Assembly: GCA_900321195.1 (NCBI GenBank)
Contig: ONVG01000049.1
Span: 1 to 9,263 of the forward strand
DNA: 9,263 nucleotides
DNA from: an uncultured Eubacteriales bacterium
Lineage (GTDB): Bacteria > Bacillota > Clostridia > Oscillospirales > Acutalibacteraceae
Direction of reading: 5' to 3'
The notes beneath the pieces were generated by a model that did not search any database, was not told where the DNA came from, and saw nothing but the letters and a program-made list of their open reading frames with translations. Both the position numbers and the translations under genes were made by a program. Position 1 is the first letter of the stretch; every line of letters starts with the position of its first letter. Below, one piece after another: positions 1 to 5,172 of the stretch.

Positions 1-104
1 GTAAGTTAATGTAAAGTAAGCGCGTTTTACCGCGCGAAAACGTAATTGACTGCGGAGGCACTCCGCCGCTGGCAGATAAAATTGATTTCTGCGCAGGTAC
101 AGAC
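1..104. other. Gene-free left edge with two short hairpins
   Basis: No convincing gene is visible here. Two compact inverted repeats are present: GCGCG (20-24) with CGCGC (31-35) around a 6-base loop, and GCGGAG (52-57) with CTCCGC (61-66) around a 3-base loop. The minus strand is open through about 32 codons to the window edge but has no start or recognisable motif. The GC-rich hairpins in an otherwise AT-rich intergenic region could be the end of an upstream terminator or part of a dispersed repeat. Neither can be settled from a single copy. Confidence 0.35.
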
Positions 105-133
105 TTCGACAGGATAATGAAATAATATATGAT
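105..133 (+). promoter_or_regulatory. Putative spoIIA promoter with Spo0A box over the -35
   Basis: TTCGAC (105-110), a 17-base spacer and TATGAT (128-133) form a sigma-A-like promoter 36 bases upstream of the spoIIAA start. The -35 lies inside TTCGACA (105-111), an exact reverse complement of the Spo0A box TGTCGAA. AGGATAA (111-117) also resembles the -35 of sigma-H promoters, which read spoIIA in Bacillus subtilis, but no good GAAT-type -10 follows at the right distance. A 0A box overlapping a sigma-A -35 is the layout known from B. subtilis spoIIG and spoIIE. The -10 is also half of a 12-base perfect palindrome (128-139). Which sigma factor is used remains open. Confidence 0.55.
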
Positions 134-169
134 ATCATAGTGTAACAAATAATATCGGAGGTCAGCAGA

Positions 170-505
170 TTGAAAGACAGAGTAAGCTTTAACGGGAATG
201 AAATGTCCTATGTGCTTTCGGGAGAGTTAGACCATCACTCCGCAAGGCTTGCAAGGGAAAACATCGACTCTCTCATACAACAAAAAAAGCCGTCTGTTCT
301 CAGGCTCGACTTTTCGGAAGTCAGCTTTATGGACAGCAGCGGCATAGGTCTTATAATGGGCAGATACCGCATGATACATCTTTACGGCGGTGATCTGAAG
401 GTTGTAAACATTCCACAAGAACTCGAAAGGATAATGACTCTTTCGGGACTTAAAGTCTTAGGCGTTATTGAGCAGAAAGGAGAAGTATATGAAAACGCTG
501 AATGA
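170..505 (+). CDS. spoIIAA: Anti-sigma F factor antagonist SpoIIAA
   Basis: SpoIIAA is the STAS-domain protein that, when unphosphorylated, binds SpoIIAB and frees sigma-F in the forespore. The 111-residue product is a single STAS domain of the usual family length. The hallmark FMDSSGIGLIMGRY runs from residue 53. S57, in the DSSG motif, matches the serine that SpoIIAB phosphorylates and SpoIIE dephosphorylates. The start is TTG at 170, supported by GGAGG at 157-161 with 8 bases of spacing; a TTG start may limit translation. It is the first gene of the classic spoIIAA-spoIIAB-sigF operon and overlaps spoIIAB by 17 bases, which suggests translational coupling. Identity is secure from the motif and the gene order. 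Confidence 0.96.
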   Translation: MKDRVSFNGNEMSYVLSGELDHHSARLARENIDSLIQQKKPSVLRLDFSEVSFMDSSGIGLIMGRYRMIHLYGGDLKVVNIPQELERIMTLSGLKVLGVIEQKGEVYENAE

Positions 506-935
506 AATGGAGCTTAGCTTTGAGAGCAGGTCATCAAACGAGGGCTTTGCGCGTTCGGCAGTATCGGCATTCATTGCACAGCTCGACCCTACCATAAGCG
601 AGCTTAACGACATAAGAACAGCTGTTTCCGAAGCCGTTACCAACTGTGTCGTACATGCATATAAAAATACTATCGGAAAAATAAATGTACAGGTGAAGAT
701 ATATCCTAATTCCGAGGTCATCATTAAAATTCGTGACAAAGGCTGCGGTATCGAGGATATCAGAAAAGCTATGGAGCCGCTTTATACCACTGCGCCATCG
801 GATGACAGAGCAGGTCTTGGCTTTGCCGTTATGCAGAGCTTTACCGACAATGTAAGCGTCCGTTCATCTGTCGGCAAGGGTACTACCGTCACACTCAAAA
901 AAAGACTCAGCCAAAGAATTTACAATAATTCGTAA
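489..935 (+). CDS. spoIIAB: Anti-sigma F factor / serine kinase SpoIIAB
   Basis: SpoIIAB is a GHKL-fold kinase that holds sigma-F inactive and phosphorylates SpoIIAA. The 148-residue product shows the N box SEAVTNCVVHAY (residues 47-58, with E48 and N52), the G1 box DKGCGI (83-88) and the G2 box DRAGLGF (106-112), followed by GTTVTL (131-136). R107 sits where the partner-contacting arginine of the Bacillus protein lies. The frame is open from a TTG at 468, but AAAGGAG at 477-483 sits inside that extension and points to ATG 489, giving the family-typical N-terminus MKTLNEMEL. The gene overlaps the end of spoIIAA by 17 bases and is followed by sigF after 16 bases. All ATP-binding motifs look intact. 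Confidence 0.96.
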   Translation: MKTLNEMELSFESRSSNEGFARSAVSAFIAQLDPTISELNDIRTAVSEAVTNCVVHAYKNTIGKINVQVKIYPNSEVIIKIRDKGCGIEDIRKAMEPLYTTAPSDDRAGLGFAVMQSFTDNVSVRSSVGKGTTVTLKKRLSQRIYNNS

Positions 936-951
936 TGACAGAGGTTAGAAA

Positions 952-1608
952 ATGTCTGAACACAACAATATTGATATAGAAGAAAATCTCGGTCTTGTAC
1001 ATGCATGTGCAAAGCGCTTCAAGGGACGCGGTATAGAATATGACGACCTTTATCAAGCGGGCTGTATGGGACTTGTAAAAGCGGCAGACAATTTCAACAC
1101 AGAGCTTGGATACAAATTTTCTACCTATGCCGTACCTGTTATTATCGGAGAGATAAAGCGGCTTTTCCGTGACGGCGGCTCGGTGAAGATATCAAGAGGT
1201 CTGAAAGAGCTATCCCTGAAGCTCACAAGGGAGAGCGAAAAATTTATATCCGAAACGGGACGTGAACCGACCGTTTCGGAGCTTGCAGAAAAATTAGGCA
1301 TATCAAAAGAATTGGCGGCAGAAGGAATTTCCGCCGCCATGCCGCCTGTATCGCTTACAATAACAAATGATGACGGTGAGATACAGTCGGATATACCGAC
1401 GGACTCACCGGATGAGAGTATAACAGAAATAATGTCTTTAAGGTCGGAGCTTGAACGTCTTAGCGAAAAAGACAGAAGGCTTATCGAGCTGCGCTTCTAC
1501 AAAGACCTTACACAATCAAAAGCCGCCGAAATACTCGGCATGACACAGGTACAGGTATCAAGGCGCGAGAAAAAGCTTCTCCTTTACCTTCGTGAAAGAC
1601 TTACATGA
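952..1608 (+). CDS. sigF: RNA polymerase sigma-F factor, short N-terminus
   Basis: Sigma-F directs early forespore transcription. The 218-residue product has region 2 at about residues 10-75, with DDLYQAGCMGL (31-41) and KFSTYAVPVIIGEIKR (55-70). Region 3 follows at about 80-135, including SRGLKEL. Region 4 has a helix-turn-helix at about 187-208 (TQSKAAEILGMTQVQVSRRE). ATG 952 is preceded by GAGGT at 941-945. An in-frame TAG at 946-948 rules out a longer start. The protein is clearly shorter than Bacillus SigF (about 255 residues): roughly 35 residues at the N-terminus, covering region 1.2, are absent, so it begins almost directly at region 2.1. Regions 2 to 4 look intact, so activity is expected. 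The last 8 bases overlap a convergent gene. Confidence 0.94.
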   Translation: MSEHNNIDIEENLGLVHACAKRFKGRGIEYDDLYQAGCMGLVKAADNFNTELGYKFSTYAVPVIIGEIKRLFRDGGSVKISRGLKELSLKLTRESEKFISETGREPTVSELAEKLGISKELAAEGISAAMPPVSLTITNDDGEIQSDIPTDSPDESITEIMSLRSELERLSEKDRRLIELRFYKDLTQSKAAEILGMTQVQVSRREKKLLLYLRERLT

Positions 1609-1981
1609 AACACTTCTTGTTTCGGTCAGAATCCTGAGAGAATATTTCCGAATTCCGAACACCTTTTGTAAATATCATCAAACCTTTTTTAAGCTCATCG
1701 ATTCCCCTGCAAAGATGTTCTATATTTTCATTAAGCTTTCTATTTTCTTTTTCAAGACTTTCAATTTTTTCATGAAGCTCTGAGTTTATCGATTTAAGCA
1801 TTTTATTTTCTTTTTTAAGCCCTTCATTTTCTTCATGAAGCTCTGAGTTTATCAAATTAAGCCTTTCATTTTCTTTGTCAATCTTTTCTGCTTCTTTTAT
1901 AAGTGCGTCAAGCTTTTGAGCAAGCCTACCCGCAGCATCTTCTTTTTTCTCATTATCAGCAACAATAAAATTATTATCCAT
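1601..1981 (-). CDS. Small coiled-coil protein of unknown function
   Basis: The 126-residue protein is not recognised as a known family. It is highly charged (Lys and Glu) and forms a predicted coiled coil from about residue 15 to 100. KEN recurs at residues 36, 57 and 78 and INSELHE at 44-50 and 65-71, so the rod is built from units of exactly 21 residues, or three heptads. There is no signal peptide or membrane segment, so it is probably cytoplasmic. ATG at 1981 has AAGGTG (1988-1993) as its ribosome binding site. It lies 24 bases downstream of the alarmone synthetase gene, almost certainly in one transcript. It converges on sigF, sharing 8 bases at the stop codons. An oligomerising partner of the synthetase is possible but unproven. 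Confidence 0.75.
   Translation of the reverse strand: MDNNFIVADNEKKEDAAGRLAQKLDALIKEAEKIDKENERLNLINSELHEENEGLKKENKMLKSINSELHEKIESLEKENRKLNENIEHLCRGIDELKKGLMIFTKGVRNSEIFSQDSDRNKKCFM
1771..1853. repeat. Direct repeat, period 63 bp, in the coiled-coil gene
   Basis: An identical 20-base word, CATGAAGCTCTGAGTTTATC, occurs at 1771-1790 and 1834-1853. The 63-base spacing equals 21 codons, or three heptads, so the duplication keeps frame and coiled-coil register. Identity at third codon positions across the word suggests a fairly recent internal duplication or gene conversion. Confidence 0.85.
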
Positions 1982-2005
1982 TTATATCACCTTACTATAC
2001 TTTTA

Positions 2006-2758
2006 TCAATAATAATTATCCGCCGACTTTCCAAGTATGATATTCCGTATGTTCTGCATACGGCTGTCAAGAGAAGCGCTTACATTTGCACAGTCAACAA
2101 GCTCTTTTGTAAGCACCTCCAGCTTTTCGGGGGCTATATCCTTTTTGTATTTCAGCTTGTGTTCAAGGCTCGCCCAGAAGTCCATAGCTATAGTTCTGAG
2201 CTGTACCTCTACTTTTACATCCTTCTTCTCGTTTTCAAGAAAAATAGGCACAGATACAATAAGATGAAGGCTCCTGTAGCCGCTCGGCTTCGGGTTCCTG
2301 ATATAGTCCTTCTTACTTATCAGAGTTATATCGTCCTGCTGCAAAAGGCATCTTGCAAGCCTGTAGATATCCTCCTCGAAGGAGCATATTACTCTTACGC
2401 CTGCTATGTCATTGATATTTTCTTCTATTGCTTCAAGCGTTCTCGGCAGATTTTTCTTTATTATCTTTCTGATTATGCTGTCATAGTCCTTTATCCTGCT
2501 TTTTATGGACTCAATAGGATTGCCGTCATATATAAGTGAAAACTGCTCATTCAGAACCTTGAATTTAGTTTCTATCTCCATGATAGCGCAGGTGTAATTT
2601 GCAAAAAACTGCTCAACAGGAATTATAGTTTCCTGCACCATATCAAGAAGAGCCTCTTCATCAAATTCCATGCTTTCGGATATCCTGACAAGCTCCTTTG
2701 CCATTTTATCCGCCGACTGTTTTATATCCTCACTGTTTACTATATTATTTTCTTTCAT
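2006..2758 (-). CDS. Small alarmone synthetase (RelA/SpoT synthetase domain only)
   Basis: This is a GTP pyrophosphokinase of the single-domain type (YjbM/RelQ, YwaC/RelP), which transfers pyrophosphate from ATP to GDP or GTP to make (p)ppGpp. The 250-residue protein has a helical N-terminal extension of about 75 residues, longer than B. subtilis YjbM (about 210 in total). The RelA_SpoT core follows: NDIAGVRVICSF (116-127, with D117 and R122), PSGYRSLHL (158-166) and VEVQLRTIAMDFWASLEHKL (183-202), with E184 as the expected catalytic acid. There is no HD hydrolase, TGS or ACT domain. ATG 2758 has GGAG at 2767-2770 with good spacing. A strong promoter lies directly upstream and a coiled-coil gene follows after 24 bases. 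YjbM-like rather than YwaC-like is a judgement from motif wording. Confidence 0.92.
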   Translation of the reverse strand: MKENNIVNSEDIKQSADKMAKELVRISESMEFDEEALLDMVQETIIPVEQFFANYTCAIMEIETKFKVLNEQFSLIYDGNPIESIKSRIKDYDSIIRKIIKKNLPRTLEAIEENINDIAGVRVICSFEEDIYRLARCLLQQDDITLISKKDYIRNPKPSGYRSLHLIVSVPIFLENEKKDVKVEVQLRTIAMDFWASLEHKLKYKKDIAPEKLEVLTKELVDCANVSASLDSRMQNIRNIILGKSADNYY

Positions 2759-2817
2759 ATTATCATCTCCGTTTCGTCAGTATCGTACAATAATATGCTT
2801 TATTTATACCAATTTTT

Positions 2818-2846
2818 ATGATACCTGAAACTTACGGAAATGTCAA
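2818..2846 (-). promoter_or_regulatory. Sigma-A promoter for the alarmone synthetase operon
   Basis: On the minus strand TTGACA (2841-2846) is separated by exactly 17 bases from TATCAT (2818-2823). It lies 7 bases beyond the ATPase stop codon and predicts a leader of about 50 bases before the synthetase ATG. The near-consensus match suggests constitutive or strong expression independent of the metal genes upstream, although no terminator is seen between them and read-through is possible. Confidence 0.78.
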
Positions 2847-2852
2847 CAGATT

Positions 2853-4748
2853 TTATATGTTTTTTACAAAGAGCGCACGTATCGCATTAAGAACGGCTAT
2901 TACCATAACTCCGACATCAGCAAAAACAGCCGCCCACATATTAGCAAAGCCTGCTGCGCCGAGTATAAGGCACAAGACCTTTACACCTATGGAGAACCAT
3001 ATATTTTCCTTGACTATCCTTAAACATTTTCTTGATATTTTAATAGCCTTTGATATTCTGAGAGGATCGTCATCCATAAGGACTATATCCGCCGCCTCGA
3101 TAGCCGCATCAGAGCCCATTGCACCCATAGCTATGCCGACATCTGCTCTTGAAAGCACAGGCGCATCATTTATACCGTCACCGACAAAGGCGGTTACGCC
3201 CGAATTCTTATCCGCAAGTATTTCTTCAAGCTTATCCACTTTATCACCCGGCAGAAGCTCGCTGTAATATTCGTCTATCGATAATTTTTTTGCGGCGGCG
3301 CAGGCTGCTTTTTCGGAGTCTCCTGTCAGCATGACAGTCTTTTTTATTCCTGTACGTTTAAGCTCGGCAAGCGCTTTTTCCGCATTCGGCTTTATAACAT
3401 CGGATATCACTATATGTCCTATATATTCTCCGTTCCTTGATATATGGATAACAGAGCCGCTGTGTCCCGACTCCTCACAATGCCTGCATGATACAGGCTT
3501 TGCTCCCGAAAGCTTCATAAGCTTTTCATTTCCGACACATATTATATTGCCGTTAACATTCGCCTTTACTCCATGACCTGCCGTCTCCTCAACATCCTTT
3601 ATGACACATTCATCCTTTTCATCGAGATATGCGTTTTTAAGCGAAACGGCTATAGGATGTGCGGAATATCTCTCTACATGTGCGGCAAGATGAAGAAGTG
3701 TATTCTTGTCAACTATTTCAGGATGCACAGCCGTAACCTCAAATACGCCCTTTGTCAGAGTTCCTGTTTTGTCAAAAACGACTGTCTTTGTTTTAGAAAG
3801 CGTTTCAAGACAGTTAGAGCCTTTTACAAGCACACCCTCACGGCTTGCGCCTCCGATACCTGCAAAAAAGCTCAGCGGTATGCTTATTACCAAAGCGCAA
3901 GGACAGCTTATTACAAGGAAGGTAAGTGCTCTGTATATCCATGTTCCCCAATGAGCGCTGTTGCCAAGCATCATCATTATGACGGGCGGCAGTACAGCCA
4001 ATGCAGCGGCGCATAATACTACAACAGGAGTATAAACTCTCGCAAATTTTGATATGAAGTTCTCCGACTTTGATTTTCTGGAGCTTGCATTCTCGACAAG
4101 CTCCAGAATTTTTGATACTGTAGATTCACCGAATTCCTTAGTTGTTTTTATTCTCAGTACGCCGCTCATATTTATACAGCCGCTTACGACTTCATCACCC
4201 TCATGCACATTTCTCGGCAGGCTTTCACCTGTCAGTGCGCTTGTGTTAAGGGTAGAGTTTCCGTTAATAATTATACCGTCTATCGGTATTTTTTCACCGG
4301 GCTGTACAACTATAACAGAACCGGGTTCTACTTCATCGGGGTCAACCTGTTCAAGCTCTCCGTCAACCTCAATATTTGCATGATCGGGACGAATATCCAT
4401 AAGCTCGCTTATATTCCTGCGGCTTTTGCCTACAGCATAGCTCTGGAACAGCTCGCCTATCTGATAGAAAAGCATTACGGCTATGGCTTCAACATAATCT
4501 CCGTCGTTTATCACAGCAACTGTCATAGCTCCGACAGTTGCGATAGCCATAAGAAAGCATTCATCAAACGGCTGTAAATTTTTGATACCCTTAGCGGCTT
4601 TTATCAGGATATCATAGCCTATTATGATATAGGGAACAAGAAACAGTATAAAACGAAGCACACCGCTTACTGGCACAAAGATAAGTCCGACCATAAGCGA
4701 TGCCGAGACTATTATCCTTATAAGATTTTTCTTCTGTTTTCTGTTCAT
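2853..4748 (-). CDS. P1B-2-type metal-exporting ATPase (Zn/Cd/Pb), lacking an HMA domain
   Basis: This is a membrane pump of the ZntA/CadA class that expels soft divalent metals using ATP. Numbering from the longest frame (634 codons; use 3 less for this start): two N-terminal helices (about 12-52), two more (67-110), the actuator TGE (176-178), the metal-site CPC in VISCPCALV (285-287), the phosphorylation site DKTGTLT (329-335), the P1B histidine-proline (367-368), GDGINDAP (526-533) and the last two helices. K593 and D614 (ADVG) are the P1B-2 signature. The start chosen is ATG 4748, because AGGTGA at 4754-4759 is correctly spaced for it and overlaps the GTG 4757 and ATG 4754 options. Residues 424-432 carry an extra CRHCEESGH cluster. 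The usual N-terminal HMA domain is encoded separately, 35 bases upstream. Confidence 0.93.
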   Translation of the reverse strand: MNRKQKKNLIRIIVSASLMVGLIFVPVSGVLRFILFLVPYIIIGYDILIKAAKGIKNLQPFDECFLMAIATVGAMTVAVINDGDYVEAIAVMLFYQIGELFQSYAVGKSRRNISELMDIRPDHANIEVDGELEQVDPDEVEPGSVIVVQPGEKIPIDGIIINGNSTLNTSALTGESLPRNVHEGDEVVSGCINMSGVLRIKTTKEFGESTVSKILELVENASSRKSKSENFISKFARVYTPVVVLCAAALAVLPPVIMMMLGNSAHWGTWIYRALTFLVISCPCALVISIPLSFFAGIGGASREGVLVKGSNCLETLSKTKTVVFDKTGTLTKGVFEVTAVHPEIVDKNTLLHLAAHVERYSAHPIAVSLKNAYLDEKDECVIKDVEETAGHGVKANVNGNIICVGNEKLMKLSGAKPVSCRHCEESGHSGSVIHISRNGEYIGHIVISDVIKPNAEKALAELKRTGIKKTVMLTGDSEKAACAAAKKLSIDEYYSELLPGDKVDKLEEILADKNSGVTAFVGDGINDAPVLSRADVGIAMGAMGSDAAIEAADIVLMDDDPLRISKAIKISRKCLRIVKENIWFSIGVKVLCLILGAAGFANMWAAVFADVGVMVIAVLNAIRALFVKNI

Positions 4749-4767
4749 GCTCATCACCTGTCCCGAT

Positions 4768-4788
4768 AATTATGAATTATGAATTATT
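4768..4788. repeat. Tandem 7-bp repeat between HMA and ATPase genes
   Basis: AATTATG (4768-4774), AATTATG (4775-4781) and AATTATT (4782-4788) form three head-to-tail units. They cover most of the 35-base gap and the stop codon of the HMA gene (4784-4786). Copy-number change by slippage would alter the HMA-ATPase spacing and possibly the end of the HMA protein. Confidence 0.8.
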
Positions 4789-5005
4789 TAAGAAATATTT
4801 CGCAGTCGCTTTCAACTTTTTTGCAGTTTTTAAGTACTTCCTGCATTACAGCTTTAGTATCTGCGCCTTCCTCGAATTCGACCGACATTTTAAGAGTCAT
4901 AAAGTTAACGACCGCATCCTTTACGCCCTCGGTCTTTTTTGCGGCATTTTCCATTTTGTTTGCACAGTTCGCACAGTCAACATCAATTTTGTAGGTCTTT
5001 TTCAT
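4784..5005 (-). CDS. Stand-alone heavy-metal-associated (HMA) domain protein
   Basis: The 73-residue product is a complete ferredoxin-like HMA fold with the metal ligands in DCANCA (C11 and C14), in the position of the family's GMxCxxC loop. Such domains bind Zn, Cd or Cu ions and normally form the N-terminus of CadA/ZntA pumps or act as small chaperones. ATG 5005 is supported by AAAGGAG (5014-5020) at 8 bases. The frame stays open to 5101, but those extra residues do not resemble HMA and would begin upstream of the promoter. The gene is first in a two-gene transcript with the P1B-2 ATPase, which lacks this domain, so the pair most likely acts as a split pump. The aspartate before the first cysteine fits Zn/Cd-type sites better than copper-type ones (inference). 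Confidence 0.9.
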   Translation of the reverse strand: MKKTYKIDVDCANCANKMENAAKKTEGVKDAVVNFMTLKMSVEFEEGADTKAVMQEVLKNCKKVESDCEIFLK

Positions 5006-5026
5006 AAGAACATCTCCTTTGAAATA

Positions 5027-5044
5027 ATTAAAAGATTGTTTAAT
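5027..5044. promoter_or_regulatory. Inverted repeat in the leader of the HMA gene
   Basis: ATTAAA (5027-5032) and TTTAAT (5039-5044) are perfect arms around a 6-base centre, located between the promoter and the ribosome binding site. The placement suits a repressor operator, but the AT-rich composition makes chance palindromes likely. It does not match the 12-2-12 form of known ArsR/SmtB metal operators. Confidence 0.25.
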
Positions 5045-5053
5045 CGTTGAATT

Positions 5054-5071
5054 AATTATAACACCATAATT
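5054..5071. promoter_or_regulatory. Inverted repeat overlapping the -10 of the HMA promoter
   Basis: AATTAT (5054-5059) and ATAATT (5066-5071) form perfect 6-base arms around a 6-base centre, covering the -10 box and part of the spacer. It has the same 6-6-6 geometry as the inverted repeat at 5027-5044, spaced 27 bases away centre to centre. A regulator bound here would block polymerase. No metal-responsive regulator gene is present in the window. Confidence 0.3.
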
Positions 5072-5083
5072 CTTATTTGTCAA
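5055..5083 (-). promoter_or_regulatory. Consensus sigma-A promoter of the HMA-ATPase operon
   Basis: On the minus strand TTGACA (5078-5083), a 17-base spacer and TATAAT (5055-5060) match the sigma-A consensus at all 12 positions. The predicted leader is about 40-45 bases to ATG 5005. A perfect promoter for a metal pump usually implies tight repression, which makes the inverted repeats at and below the -10 worth noting. Confidence 0.85.
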
Positions 5084-5106
5084 TACATTAATTTCAAACA
5101 TTTAAA

Positions 5107-5165
5107 GATAAAAAAGGCACAGGCTTCGAGCGCTTGTCTTATTGACAGCGGTCTTGCCTGTGCCT
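5107..5165 (-). terminator. Rho-independent terminator after pyrF, nested hairpin
   Basis: The arms AGGCACAGGC (5115-5124) and GCCTGTGCCT (5156-5165) form a perfect 10-bp stem starting 8 bases past the pyrF stop. On the minus strand the stem is followed by six T residues, then ATC. The loop holds a second stem, with CGC(T)TGTC and GACAGCG around TTATT (about 5131-5150) and one bulged base. It ends the pyr transcript just before the HMA promoter. Confidence 0.85.
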
Positions 5166-5172
5166 ATAAAAA

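Noticed and set aside
128..162. Divergent promoter using the palindromic -10
   Set aside because: On the minus strand the position 17 bases upstream of the palindrome (157-162) is the GGAGG ribosome site of spoIIAA, not a -35.
468..488. Upstream TTG start that would lengthen SpoIIAB by 7 residues
   Set aside because: The extension contains the AAAGGAG ribosome binding site for ATG 489, and family members begin at the equivalent of ATG 489.
1916..2539. 207-codon plus-strand open frame
   Set aside because: It is antisense to the alarmone synthetase, has no ribosome binding site and shows only a hydrophobic and basic composition typical of a shadow frame.
2818..3267. 149-codon plus-strand open frame
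   Set aside because: It is antisense to the conserved C-terminal part of the P1B ATPase and rich in Ser, Thr, Ala and Ile without domain motifs.
5006..5101. Longer HMA protein of 105 residues starting at 5101
   Set aside because: It would begin upstream of the consensus promoter, and the first 32 residues are unlike HMA. AAAGGAG precedes ATG 5005.
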